A DNA stretch of 64,000 bases, taken from NCBI GenBank assembly GCA_937921505.1, contig CAKZUB010000049.1, forward strand, positions 1 to 64,000, read 5' to 3'. This document shows positions 51,118 to 60,779 of this stretch, one piece after another. The notes beneath the pieces were generated by a model that searched no databases, was not told the origin of the DNA, and saw nothing but the letters and a program-made list of their open reading frames with translations. The stretch is from an uncultured Clostridia bacterium (GTDB taxonomy: Bacteria; Bacillota; Clostridia; Lachnospirales; Cellulosilyticaceae). How positions within the stretch are numbered: position 1 is the first letter of the stretch; every line of letters starts with the position of its first letter. The position numbers were made by a program, and so were the translations under genes.

Positions 51118-51810
51118 TTACTCATGTCTTGGGTCAATTGTACGAGTAGCTTCGTCGAATCTACCGTATTGACCTGTGGCTTTTTGTATTGCTTCGTTTG
51201 CATCGGTTCCTTTTTTAATCATGTCCATCATTTTTCCAAAATGAACAAATTTGTAACCTATAATTTGATCTTCATCATCAAGAGCAATTTCAGTTACGTA
51301 ACCTTCTGCCATTTCTAAATAGCGAGGACCCTTAGCTTTTGTTGAATACATCGTACCAACTTGACTACGAAGACCTTTTCCTAAATCTTCAAGTCCTGCA
51401 CCGATCGGAAGACCTCCCTCTGAAAAAGCTGTTTGAGTTCTTCCGTATACGATTTGCAAGAAAAGCTCACGCATAGCTGTGTTGATCGCATCGCAGACAA
51501 GGTCTGTATTAAGCGCTTCTAAAATAGTTTTGCCTGTTAAGATCTCTGCCGCCATAGCTGCTGAGTGAGTCATCCCAGAACATCCTACTGTTTCAACTAA
51601 TGCTTCTTCGATAATTCCGTCTTTAACATTTAATGTAAGTTTACATGCCCCTTGTTGTGGTGCACACCAGCCTACACCATGTGTAAGGCCGCTAATATCT
51701 TTTATTTCTTTTGCTTGTACCCATTTTCCTTCTTCTGGAATTGGTGCTGAGCCGTGGTTAACCCCTTTTGCTACTGGGCACATTAATTCTACTTCATGTG
51801 AATACATCAT
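51118..51810 (-). CDS. NifU-like iron-sulfur cluster scaffold-related protein
   Basis: About 230 residues, related to NifU N-terminal scaffolds: APQQGACKLTLNVKDGIIEEALVETVGCSGMTHSAAMAAEILTGK (cited here as a segment, about 50-95) contains the cysteines expected of the scaffold, including VGCSGM. The C-terminal third is specific to the partner of GGGtGRT proteins. Start at ATG 51810, 8 nt from GGAG, preferred over 51816 at 2 nt. A strong promoter precedes it. Confidence 0.88.
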   Translation of the reverse strand: MMYSHEVELMCPVAKGVNHGSAPIPEEGKWVQAKEIKDISGLTHGVGWCAPQQGACKLTLNVKDGIIEEALVETVGCSGMTHSAAMAAEILTGKTILEALNTDLVCDAINTAMRELFLQIVYGRTQTAFSEGGLPIGAGLEDLGKGLRSQVGTMYSTKAKGPRYLEMAEGYVTEIALDDEDQIIGYKFVHFGKMMDMIKKGTDANEAIQKATGQYGRFDEATRTIDPRHE

Positions 51811-51872
51811 TGTCATGACTCCTTTCCACTTATATATATTTAAAGATATCTCTTTAAATCAAAAAATTAACA

Positions 51873-51911
51873 ATACAATCTTATTGTATAGTCGGTTAAG
51901 GAATCTGTCAA
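51873..51911 (-). promoter_or_regulatory. strong promoter with operator-like dyad for the NifU/GGGtGRT operon
   Basis: On the minus strand TTGACA (51911-51906) and TACAAT (51888-51883) are 17 bp apart, nearly consensus sigma-A. A perfect dyad ATACAAT-CTT-ATTGTAT (51873-51889) overlaps the -10 box, which suggests repression by a small dimeric regulator. Confidence 0.75.
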
Positions 51912-51930
51912 TATTTATCAGTTTTTAAAT

Positions 51931-54729
51931 TTATTTAAAATGGTAGATTTTATGAGTGCCTGTGATTTTGTTCTCACGATGAGTTGCTATTCCTAGTGCT
52001 CCTTTTTCTAAGATAATCTTAAACAAAGATGCCTTTTGTTGAATATCTTTTTTACTCGCTTCTATAATCTGCTGTTGTAAATGAACAATATCATCTTTTT
52101 GTATCCCCATTAAAATATTACGTTCATTGGAGTCTGCTTGTTCCATTGGACTGCCTAGTAGCTTAAACTGATTGTGAACTCTTGCAAGCGCCTCTATCTT
52201 ACTTGTTTCTAACAAAGCGTCTTCAACCTGTGTGCTTAAAAATTCAGGAATTGCTTTTAAAATATTCAGAGATACCTTATAATCCGGATCCCTATAGGTG
52301 AAAAGTGAAATCGTATCTAAAAGACTAAATTGGCAGCCTGCCCCATAGGCTCCCAGTTTAATACGTATTTGTGGATTAAGATAATGCTTTGTAAGATATG
52401 TGGCAGTAAGACAATCTATGCCATCTAACTTAAAGCCCACCGGCTGTGTATACTGCAGATAAATGTAGTCTACTTGTGTATCATTAAGGAGTACACTTTT
52501 TTGCGGATAGACCTCAAAATGATAACTGGGTTCTCGAATTTCTATATTTCTTTGGTGTTTGATTACCTTTTTCCAGCTTTTTTGATAAGGATTTGTATAA
52601 CGCTTTGGAGTTGCTGTTGCAACGATAAGGCCTTTTTGGTTATAAATATGCGCATCCATTTCCTTAATCAACTGTATCCAATCAGCTTGTGAACTGCTAG
52701 TAAGCGTCTCACAAAACTGATACAACGGATAACCTTGTTCGTAAAGATATCTCTTTGCTCCTTTATCTGCTCCCATATCTAAGCTCGAGAGTGCACTTAG
52801 AACATTACCACTCCATGTTTCTTTAAAGTCTGTTGTAAATTTAATAAGCTTATATCGATACCAATCTGCATCCTTATTAAATAAGCTTTGTCTTGCCTGT
52901 ATAAAAAGACCACCATGGTTCTTTTCGTCTTCTGCTGAACTCACCTTTACTTTTAGAAAAGGTGAGTAACCATTCTCATTATTAAAGACGATACATTTTG
53001 CCTCTAATGTCCCTTTAAAAGGAACTAGCTCCTTTGCACTTTCACTTAGCAAATAGGCATATAAAAAGAGATATGGCAATTTTTCTTGCTCAATATGAGA
53101 AGTATTGTAATAAAGTTGTGATCTTGCAAGTCCACTTGGAATCTTAGTCTGTAGATAAACTTGTTCTCCATTTGCTTGTATTTTTGTATCTGCTATAGGT
53201 TTAATAACAAACTCTTCTAAATTAACAGGTTCTAAAAAAGCTTTCTCCGCCTTTTGCTGCCACTTGTCCATCTCTTTTGAAATGTTTTCCCACTCTGGCT
53301 TTATGACTTTGGATAATGCAAGTGGGGGTGCTATCCTTTGTTCATTTGGAGTAAGCTCAAGCGTGTAAGTATAAGCATTTTCAAACAACAGTTGCCCATA
53401 ATTACTCGGCAGCTCCTTTATTTTCCCCAGCTCTTCTTTTTTAATAAAATATTGATCTTGTTCTCTTTGATGGGCCCAGCCATCTAGTAAAGATTGTGCT
53501 ATTTCTACTCCTCTATTTACACTTTCATCTTCACTAAGCAGTGCAAGTCTCGCTTGACCTATAACATCTTCTTCAAGTTTTTTATCGCGTTTTATAGGTT
53601 GTTTTAACGTTTTTTTAATAATATTATCTAAGATTTCATTAGAGTTATTTACCTTTAAATGAGGAATATCTTGTAAGATAATAGAGTAAATAGGATAGGG
53701 CAAATCATCATCCTTGAAAATTTTCACATGCGTAAATCCTTCATGTTGAATCTGCTTTTGAAACGCTGAATGAGGGTTTAACAAGTACGCATTAATCCAT
53801 AAGTCTAAGAGTTGGATCTGCCTCGGTGTAAGTTTCTTGGGTATCACAAAACTTTTAATCAAACAAGGCTTTTCGGTCTCCGGCATAACAGCATATTTTT
53901 GATAGACTTCTCTTTGCTTAATAGGTACCATAAGATCAACGTCACTTTGGATATTACTATACCCCTCTAAATATCCCGCAATAGTCGTTAGTACTTCATC
54001 AATAGGTAAGTCTCCATATAAAATAATTTTCATATTACTGGGATAATAGTACTTTTTATAAGTTGCTACAAAGTCTTCATAAGTAAGTCTGGGAATTTCA
54101 TTTGGATCTCCCCCACTATCGTTTGCATAGTGCGTCTCGTTATAAGCAGCTTGTCTGATACTTCTGTAAATAGCGCGGTCTACACTATTATAAGCCCCTT
54201 TCATCTCATGATACACCACGCCTCCAATAGACTTGGTATAAGGATTATAATTAAAAGATTCTTCATAAAAGCCACTGGCTTGTCGTATAATATTAGGATT
54301 AAAAATACTATCTAAGTAAATGTCTAAAAGACTTGTATAGCAGGACATATACGGCGTTGTAAAAGGATAAATCGTCATATCTCCACTAGTTAGTGCGTTC
54401 ATAAAAATATGAGGATAAGCTGCACTGGCATCAAAAAAAAGGCTTGACGAAGGATACTTTTTAGACCCTGTAAAGACAGTGTGTTCAATAATATGATTGA
54501 CGCCGCTGCTATTTTCTGTAGGGGTTTTAACACCTAATGTAAAACTCTTATTAGCATCCTTGTTTGCTATCCATATCACACTTAGCCCAGATTCTGCATG
54601 TTCATAAGTATGTAGCGTATCTTTGCCGTAGCTGACCTGCTCTGTCTTATGAAAAGCTGTATCTGTCCCATAGCATTTAATAATGCACAAAAACGATAAA
54701 GTAAATATCACTATGCTTCTTTTTAACAT
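51931..54729 (-). CDS. secreted M16C metallopeptidase (PreP-like)
   Basis: A 932-residue insulinase-family zinc peptidase. The inverted zinc motif HIIEH is seen near residue 80, and the distal Glu in YHEMKGAYN. Two M16 half-domains and the M16C-specific linker explain the length. A signal peptide (MLKRSIVIFTLSFLCIIKCYG) shows it is exported, unlike organellar PreP. I start it at ATG 54729, behind AAAGGAGGAGG. Likely degrades small peptides outside the cell. Divergent from the sleC-like gene. Confidence 0.92.
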   Translation of the reverse strand: MLKRSIVIFTLSFLCIIKCYGTDTAFHKTEQVSYGKDTLHTYEHAESGLSVIWIANKDANKSFTLGVKTPTENSSGVNHIIEHTVFTGSKKYPSSSLFFDASAAYPHIFMNALTSGDMTIYPFTTPYMSCYTSLLDIYLDSIFNPNIIRQASGFYEESFNYNPYTKSIGGVVYHEMKGAYNSVDRAIYRSIRQAAYNETHYANDSGGDPNEIPRLTYEDFVATYKKYYYPSNMKIILYGDLPIDEVLTTIAGYLEGYSNIQSDVDLMVPIKQREVYQKYAVMPETEKPCLIKSFVIPKKLTPRQIQLLDLWINAYLLNPHSAFQKQIQHEGFTHVKIFKDDDLPYPIYSIILQDIPHLKVNNSNEILDNIIKKTLKQPIKRDKKLEEDVIGQARLALLSEDESVNRGVEIAQSLLDGWAHQREQDQYFIKKEELGKIKELPSNYGQLLFENAYTYTLELTPNEQRIAPPLALSKVIKPEWENISKEMDKWQQKAEKAFLEPVNLEEFVIKPIADTKIQANGEQVYLQTKIPSGLARSQLYYNTSHIEQEKLPYLFLYAYLLSESAKELVPFKGTLEAKCIVFNNENGYSPFLKVKVSSAEDEKNHGGLFIQARQSLFNKDADWYRYKLIKFTTDFKETWSGNVLSALSSLDMGADKGAKRYLYEQGYPLYQFCETLTSSSQADWIQLIKEMDAHIYNQKGLIVATATPKRYTNPYQKSWKKVIKHQRNIEIREPSYHFEVYPQKSVLLNDTQVDYIYLQYTQPVGFKLDGIDCLTATYLTKHYLNPQIRIKLGAYGAGCQFSLLDTISLFTYRDPDYKVSLNILKAIPEFLSTQVEDALLETSKIEALARVHNQFKLLGSPMEQADSNERNILMGIQKDDIVHLQQQIIEASKKDIQQKASLFKIILEKGALGIATHRENKITGTHKIYHFK

Positions 54730-54834
54730 ATTTCCTCCTCCTTTGGAGTTAGGATATGCATTAAGGTTATATCTCATACTCTTATTTCATATATTATAGA
54801 TAGCAAAATATATTGTTGAAGGAGGGAATGTAAA

Positions 54835-56121
54835 ATGGCTCATTCATTTTATCCCCCTATCATGTCACGCCAGCAACAAGGTTCTTTAATTGTTGATATT
54901 ACAACGAATCCCCTATTAGGTCCAGTGACCCCTATCCCAAATGTACTCGTTACCATAAGAGAAATGACTGCGAGTGGCGCAGGGCAAATCTATGCCCAGC
55001 TACTCACTGACGAAGTAGGTCAGACAATTCCTATTGAACTTCCAACACCCCCTATTGAACTTAGCCTTGATCCACTAGCCACACAGACACCTTTTTCAAG
55101 TTACATGATAGAAACAAGTAATCCTGAATATACAGATACTTCTATCATCGGTTCTCAAGTCTTTGCAGATACACAGTCTATCCAGCCTATTACTCTCGAA
55201 TCTACAAGAAGTCGCATGAGACAGTTTGTTGAAACAATTATTATACCGTTTCCTACACTTTATGGGGATTTCCCGCCTAAGATTCCAGAGGCAGAAATAA
55301 AACCTATCATTCCAGGTTCTGGATTTATTGTCCTTGATAATGTTGTTGTTCCTGAATTTGTAGTGGTTCATGCAGGGCCTCCTACTGATATTAATGCACC
55401 AAATTATACAGTCCCTTATCTTGATTATATTGCAAATGTAGCTTCTTCTGAAATTTACCCCACCTGGCCAGTTGAAACGATCAAAGCCAATGTGATCGCT
55501 ATTGTTTCTTTTACCTTGAACCGCGTCTTTACAGAATGGTACCGTAATCAGGGCAGAAACTTTACCATTACTAACTCTACAGCTTTTGACCAAGCCTTTT
55601 CCTATGGGCGTAATGTCTATGACAGCATTACACCTGTTGTTGCAGAAGTTTTTAATATTTTTGTAAGACGCCCTGGTGTCTTGCAGCCTCTTTTCACACA
55701 ATACTGTGACGGGGTACAGTCACAATGCCCCGGTTGGATGACGCAGTGGGGCAGCAAAAACTTAGGAGATCAAGGACTTAGCGCTGATGCTATTCTTAGA
55801 AACTTTTATGGTAATATTGAGCTTCCTGAAGCTCCAATAGTCGAAGGCATCCCAGAGTCCTACCCTGGAACGCCTTTAAGGCTTGGAAGTACTGGTCCTA
55901 ATGTAAGAAAAATTCAAGAGCAGCTCAATCGTATCAGCATTAACTTCCCTCTCATTCCGAGAGTTGCAACGGATGGTGTGTTTGGCCCTGCGACCGAAGA
56001 GTCTGTAAGAACCTTCCAAAGAATATTCCACCTAACACCCGATGGTATAGTTGGCCGAAATACCTGGTATAAAATTTCTGCCATTTATGTAGCTGTTACA
56101 CGTATAGCAGAGATTTCTTAG
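54835..56121 (+). CDS. sleC: SleC-like spore cortex-lytic enzyme
   Basis: A 428-residue protein, the length of clostridial SleC. An N-terminal pre/pro region (about 1-150; beta-type, PIPNVLVTIREMTASGAG) is followed by a SpoIID/LytB-like lytic domain with the probable catalytic Glu206 in SEIYPTWPVETIKAN, and a C-terminal peptidoglycan-binding domain (about 347-415; LRLGSTGPNVRKIQEQL, DGVFGPATEESVRTFQ). SleC degrades the spore cortex during germination after cleavage by Csp proteases, two of which lie 4.6 kb further on. It has no classical signal peptide, as in SleC. AAGGAGGG precedes the ATG. Confidence 0.93.
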   Translation: MAHSFYPPIMSRQQQGSLIVDITTNPLLGPVTPIPNVLVTIREMTASGAGQIYAQLLTDEVGQTIPIELPTPPIELSLDPLATQTPFSSYMIETSNPEYTDTSIIGSQVFADTQSIQPITLESTRSRMRQFVETIIIPFPTLYGDFPPKIPEAEIKPIIPGSGFIVLDNVVVPEFVVVHAGPPTDINAPNYTVPYLDYIANVASSEIYPTWPVETIKANVIAIVSFTLNRVFTEWYRNQGRNFTITNSTAFDQAFSYGRNVYDSITPVVAEVFNIFVRRPGVLQPLFTQYCDGVQSQCPGWMTQWGSKNLGDQGLSADAILRNFYGNIELPEAPIVEGIPESYPGTPLRLGSTGPNVRKIQEQLNRISINFPLIPRVATDGVFGPATEESVRTFQRIFHLTPDGIVGRNTWYKISAIYVAVTRIAEIS

Positions 56122-56139
56122 ATTTAAAATGTACAAACA

Positions 56140-56170
56140 GGGCAGACCGTTATATACAGGTCTGCCCTCT
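56140..56170. terminator. shared terminator between sleC and the ABC permease
   Basis: GGGCAGACC (56140-56148) pairs with GGTCTGCCC (56159-56167), with short T/A stretches on both sides. It can end both convergent transcripts. Confidence 0.75.
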
Positions 56171-56175
56171 TCTAC

Positions 56176-57537
56176 TTATTCTGTTTTAATTGCGCTAAGA
56201 GCTGAAAGTTTCATCGCTCTTTTAGCTGGAAAATACCCTGAAATAAGTCCAATAACAGTAGAAAATAAAACAGCACCTAGAGCAAGCCATGGTGGAATAA
56301 CAGAAATTCTGGTTGCGCCGTACATGCCAATAACATTAGCAATGCCACCTCCTAATGTGTTGACAATAAGAGAAATGCTATAAGAGATGATTACCCCTAG
56401 TGTGCCTCCTATAGCGCCAATCATAATCGCCTCTACTAAAAACATCTTTTTAATATCTGGAAGTTTAGCGCCAATGACCTTCATAATACCAATCTCGCGT
56501 GTACGCTCATAGATACTCATCATCATCGTATTCGCAATCCCTATAGCTGCAACAAGCAAGGAAATGGCGCCTATTCCGCCTAGTGCCAGCTGCATCCCAT
56601 TAGATACTTTTTTCATCTCGTTTAGCCAGTCCATTGAACTATACGCCATATACCCTTGTTCCTTAATCATTTCTTGAACTTCAGAGACTTTATCGCGGTT
56701 ACTGACTTTAATTTTAAACTCATTATAAGTGCCCTTAGCTTGAGCCATACCATAGCGATCTCGATTACCATTTTGCTTACCATAGAGTTTTTCTTGGTAT
56801 TTTTTCTTTTCATCTACTAGCTTATCAAATATTTCTCTTGGCACATAAGCATTATGTGAAACTTCATAATTAGTATCTGAAAGAATCCCTACCACTTTAA
56901 CTTCTATAGGCTTAGGAGCTTTTATTTTTTCTCCGTTCATATTTTCTAAAAGTGGTTTGCCTGTCATATAATCAAACTGAGCAATTTCAACCTGCATTTT
57001 ATCAACTTGCAAATTAAGAGGGAGTGCTTCGGGTGGTTTATTCCAATTAGGCCTTTTACCGATTTTAGTAAACTGTTTAGGGATTTCTCCCCCCAAAATC
57101 ATTGCATTTTTCTCTCCAATCTCCATATTCCTTCCTTGCACTGCCACGTAACCTAGTGCATTCATATCTTCTGCATCCGAGGCATAGATGTTCATTTCCC
57201 AGTTGGTTCTGTATTTACCATAAGTTAAGTAAGCATTACTCATAAGTGAGGGTATTACCCGCTCTACATACTGCATTTTCGAAAAAGCTTCTATCGCTTT
57301 ATCATCAAGTTTTGGTGCCTTTGTATCCTGATTGTATCCAGCAACTACACTAATAAGTGTGAGATTACCCATTTGAGAAATTTGTTCTTCAAAATTTCTA
57401 TCCATAGCAATACCGAGTGAAAGCATTAAAATAATAGAACAGGCTCCAATAATGACTCCGAGTATTGTAAGAATGGTACGTACTTTACGCCGCCACAAGT
57501 TGCGTACACTCATTATAAATATATCAATCGTCTTCAT
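56176..57537 (-). CDS. MacB-type ABC transporter permease
   Basis: A 453-residue permease with an N-terminal helix (VRTILTILGVIIGACSIILML), a large extracytoplasmic MacB-PCD domain (about 45-310) and three C-terminal FtsX helices (about 320-440). The end of the preceding gene overlaps the start by 14 bp. Such transporters are mechanotransmitters or export peptides and lipids. Confidence 0.92.
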   Translation of the reverse strand: MKTIDIFIMSVRNLWRRKVRTILTILGVIIGACSIILMLSLGIAMDRNFEEQISQMGNLTLISVVAGYNQDTKAPKLDDKAIEAFSKMQYVERVIPSLMSNAYLTYGKYRTNWEMNIYASDAEDMNALGYVAVQGRNMEIGEKNAMILGGEIPKQFTKIGKRPNWNKPPEALPLNLQVDKMQVEIAQFDYMTGKPLLENMNGEKIKAPKPIEVKVVGILSDTNYEVSHNAYVPREIFDKLVDEKKKYQEKLYGKQNGNRDRYGMAQAKGTYNEFKIKVSNRDKVSEVQEMIKEQGYMAYSSMDWLNEMKKVSNGMQLALGGIGAISLLVAAIGIANTMMMSIYERTREIGIMKVIGAKLPDIKKMFLVEAIMIGAIGGTLGVIISYSISLIVNTLGGGIANVIGMYGATRISVIPPWLALGAVLFSTVIGLISGYFPAKRAMKLSALSAIKTE

Positions 57538-59884
57538 CTAGCATCATCTTTTCTTTTTTAGCTTTTCTCTTTTTAAGCACAACCAGCGTTACACTAATAG
57601 CGACTATTATCCCTGCACCTATACCTATTAGAAGCGGCAACTTAGAAGTTTTTTGCTGTGGCATCATATCAGGGTTATCCATACCCATATCAGGCGGCAT
57701 AGCCATTTCACCTACTTCTATCGTAAATTCTTTTGAAATTTGTCTAAGCTCTCCAGTTGCCTCTTCATATTCTATAATCATATTACCTTTTAGGTTCCCT
57801 GGACTCTCAGCAACAATAGTAGGTGCGTAATTTTCTGTTGCACCTTTTTCGAAGACTCCAACAAACATCTTGTTATCTTCAACACTAAAGCCCTCTCCTT
57901 CAATATAAATCATCATATTACTAATATTTGTTTTACCCGTATTATAGATTGTAGCATTAAAGTAAGCTGGAATACCTACTTGTGCATAATCAACTTGAAT
58001 ATCTCCTATTTCTATTTTAGTTGTTTGTTCAACTGGAATACCTATCCCTTCTGTTGCTTTTATTTCATTGCCTTTATTATCCTCATACTCCATCTCTATA
58101 GAAATTTCATAAGTTTTTGGACTGGCACTTGGAATAGTATAAAGTCTAATCTTTTTAACTTCTGTTTGCCCTGGCATCAAGTCTGCAATATAAAAAGTAT
58201 TGCTTGCTCCTACAGGGGTAAAAACACTTCCTGTATTTTGCTCTCCGACTTCTCTTACTGTAAGACTTGCTTTTAAATTATGTACCGATTGTGTTTTATG
58301 CGCATTTAAAAATCCTATTTCAAGGTCAAATTGTTCACCTGCTCTTACAACAACAGGCTCTGACTTGTAATGCCCAATAATGACTTTAGGTGTGCCTTTT
58401 TTACTCTCTGTTCCTTCATCATCTTTTTCTGGATTGGAAATATTGACACTGCTATATTGAGAAATAGTTATGGGGTTACTTGCATCACCATATTCAATTA
58501 CCATTTGAATAGGGTGTGTACTAGATACAGCATCTCTTGTTGCTGCAAAGGTTACCGCATACTGTTTTTTCTCTCCAGCACTTAGCTTAGATACAAAAAA
58601 GAGATTCTGCGACTTAGGAACAATGCCCTCACCACCTTTAACAGAAATCTTAAGGTTTTCAGCTGCTCCTTTTGAAGAGACATTAAATTTCACTGTAAAG
58701 TTTTCATCGACACCATAATGGCCTAGCGGCGAAATAATATTATCGATCACAACTTCTGAAGATGCTGCAGAAGCTGAGGTACTTAAATAAATATATTGTG
58801 TATCTTTTGCTTCTTCACCTAAAGAATTAAGATAGGTCATCTCTACCTTAATAGGCACACTGTTATCTTTTACTTTAGTATCTACCCGCAGCTTCATTGT
58901 AATATCATTGCTTGCTTTTGCATTAATGACTGGGATATGCTTAACATTACTCCCCCCCACTATAGCAACATTTTCGGAGTTAATTTCTACTCTAATATTT
59001 TTAGCAGGTCTTTCTCCCACATTTTTAACTGTGATCGTTGCATCTTGTGCAACCCCAGGGCTAAAGACCTTCGTTGAATCTGTACTGACTTCTAATACAG
59101 AAGGTACTACATGACTATCTACTTGTAAGTTAACAGGGAAAGATGCGCCATTTACAATGACATTCGCTTTATAGACCTTTGCTTTAACTTCTTCACCAAC
59201 TTCTATAGAAAAAGCTGCTGTTTTAACTTCTTTGGACTGTAGTTGAGAAATGACCGCCTCTTCCGTCTTGATTTTAATACCTTCTACCTTTTCAGCAAGT
59301 TCTAAATTGACTTTAACATTTCTAAGCGTTTGTTTGCCTTGGTTAATGACTTTGACTTGTGCATTTTGAGTGGCTCCTGCTTTAACAAGTATATTAGCTG
59401 TATCATCTACCTTTAACATGTCTTGCGTTTCTTCTAATGTGATGGCACTAAGTTTGAACTCTTTGGATATACTTGAAGGTGTGCTTGCAGATCCTTCTGT
59501 TAATAGAGTTACTGTCCCGCTTTTCCCTCGTCCCATATATTTAAGCCCACTAATAACAATCTTTTCTGGATATTTTTCTTCTAAATCACGATACTCCACG
59601 CTATAAATCATTTTTGAACTATCTATGGCTGAACTATTTACAGAGACGGCATGGTCCGCTGGAAAAGCACTTTCTTTTAAAATATTTGCATCTCCAAGCT
59701 GCACATTTAAAGTGAGCGTAAAAGTGTCTTCTGGATACAAATAAGAGGTCCCTTGTGTAATGCTAATGATATACTCTGTTCCCATTCCTGTACCATATAC
59801 TTGTAATGCCGTACCTGGCATCAGGCAAGTAAGTATCATTACCAAACTTAACCAGATTCTCATTAATCTATTTTTGTTCTTCAT
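57524..59884 (-). CDS. large CARDB/S-layer-like surface adaptor
   Basis: A 786-residue exported protein with a signal peptide (about 1-32) and a C-terminal membrane anchor (LPLLIGIGAGIIVAISVTLVVL followed by Lys/Arg). Between them are several beta-sandwich repeats of the CARDB/COG1361 type, each with patterns such as VKNVGERPAKNIRVEI, VINQGKQTLRNVKVNL and IYNTGKTNISNMMIYI. A Met- and Asp-rich linker (about 725-745) precedes the anchor. It lies between the ATPase and permease, so it should act with them outside the cell. Start moved to ATG 59884. Confidence 0.85.
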   Translation of the reverse strand: MKNKNRLMRIWLSLVMILTCLMPGTALQVYGTGMGTEYIISITQGTSYLYPEDTFTLTLNVQLGDANILKESAFPADHAVSVNSSAIDSSKMIYSVEYRDLEEKYPEKIVISGLKYMGRGKSGTVTLLTEGSASTPSSISKEFKLSAITLEETQDMLKVDDTANILVKAGATQNAQVKVINQGKQTLRNVKVNLELAEKVEGIKIKTEEAVISQLQSKEVKTAAFSIEVGEEVKAKVYKANVIVNGASFPVNLQVDSHVVPSVLEVSTDSTKVFSPGVAQDATITVKNVGERPAKNIRVEINSENVAIVGGSNVKHIPVINAKASNDITMKLRVDTKVKDNSVPIKVEMTYLNSLGEEAKDTQYIYLSTSASAASSEVVIDNIISPLGHYGVDENFTVKFNVSSKGAAENLKISVKGGEGIVPKSQNLFFVSKLSAGEKKQYAVTFAATRDAVSSTHPIQMVIEYGDASNPITISQYSSVNISNPEKDDEGTESKKGTPKVIIGHYKSEPVVVRAGEQFDLEIGFLNAHKTQSVHNLKASLTVREVGEQNTGSVFTPVGASNTFYIADLMPGQTEVKKIRLYTIPSASPKTYEISIEMEYEDNKGNEIKATEGIGIPVEQTTKIEIGDIQVDYAQVGIPAYFNATIYNTGKTNISNMMIYIEGEGFSVEDNKMFVGVFEKGATENYAPTIVAESPGNLKGNMIIEYEEATGELRQISKEFTIEVGEMAMPPDMGMDNPDMMPQQKTSKLPLLIGIGAGIIVAISVTLVVLKKRKAKKEKMMLDEDD

Positions 59885-60596
59885 AAAGTACTTCCTTTCC
59901 ACCTTCTGTTTTTTTCTCTATTTTGTAAATATTCCCATCTCTTATTGTAATGATTTTGTGTGCGTAATTTGCAATTTCGGGGTCATGCGATACAATAATG
60001 AGTGTTTGGTTATATTCTTTAGCAATTTGGGTAATGATCCCCATCACTTCTATCGTCGTTTGTGTATCTAAATTTCCTGTAGGCTCGTCCGCAAAGAGAA
60101 TTTTAGGTCTATTTACAAAAGCTCTGGCAATACTTACTCTTTGTTGTTGTCCCCCACTCATTTCTTTGGGTTTATGTTTAAGTCTTGTCCCAAGTCCTAC
60201 GGCCTCTAGCATTTCTTTTGCTCTTTTTTCTCTTTCTTTTTTAGGTACACCTTGAAAAATAAGAGGTAGTGCCACGTTTTCAAGAGCTGTCAGCGAAGGA
60301 ATGAGGTTATAAGATTGAAATACAAATCCGATATACTTTTGCCGAAAAACAGCTAGTTCAGCCTCATCTAACTTTTCTACATGGATGTTTTTAATTTTTA
60401 CAATCCCCTTGGTTGGCTTTTCAAGACCAGCTAACATATTAAGAAGTGTCGATTTACCTGAGCCTGATGTACCAAACAAACAACATATTTCTCCACGTTC
60501 TATTTCAAGGTCAATATGACCTAGAGCTACTATCTTTTCTTTACCCATTCTATAAACTTTTCTTAAGTTTTGTACTTTTATAATAGTATCCAGAAT
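59868..60596 (-). CDS. MacB/LolD-type ABC transporter ATPase with non-ATG start
   Basis: Walker A GTSGSGKSTLLNML, signature MSGGQQQRVSIARAF, Walker B KILFADEPTGNLD and the switch His in VSHDPEI are all seen. The first ATG (60548) begins at MGKEKIVALG, but the usual N-terminal strand (TIIKVQNLRKVYRMG) is encoded upstream in the same frame. No ATG/GTG/TTG exists there. ATT 60596 (6 nt after GGGGGG) or CTG 60593 (9 nt) are the possible starts; an in-frame TAG precedes them. The adaptor gene overlaps the end by 17 bp. Confidence 0.9.
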   Translation of the reverse strand: MLDTIIKVQNLRKVYRMGKEKIVALGHIDLEIERGEICCLFGTSGSGKSTLLNMLAGLEKPTKGIVKIKNIHVEKLDEAELAVFRQKYIGFVFQSYNLIPSLTALENVALPLIFQGVPKKEREKRAKEMLEAVGLGTRLKHKPKEMSGGQQQRVSIARAFVNRPKILFADEPTGNLDTQTTIEVMGIITQIAKEYNQTLIIVSHDPEIANYAHKIITIRDGNIYKIEKKTEGGKEVLYEEQK

Positions 60597-60728
60597 CTAT
60601 ATCCCCCCTTTTTCCTCATCTGACACCATTTTAATGAGTCATTATTTCGAGTATATCATAGCTTCCATTTGATTTCCAGTTATTAAACATTACAATCCAA
60701 TGACTTTTTTGCTCATTATTACAAATAC

Positions 60729-60777
60729 TTTATGATATTACTGAAAGTTTAGGCATTTATCTCAGTAATATCATAAA
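60729..60777 (-). terminator. inverted repeat after the csp gene
   Basis: A perfect 16-bp inverted repeat (TTTATGATATTACTGA with its complement) around a 17-base loop. It touches the stop region of the csp-like gene. The T-run is broken, so termination may be partial. Confidence 0.55.
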
Positions 60778-60779
60778 TT

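Noticed and set aside
54752..54780. Sigma-G-like boxes before sleC
   Set aside because: GGATA and CATACT are 18 bp apart, but the match is weak and several alternatives fit as well.
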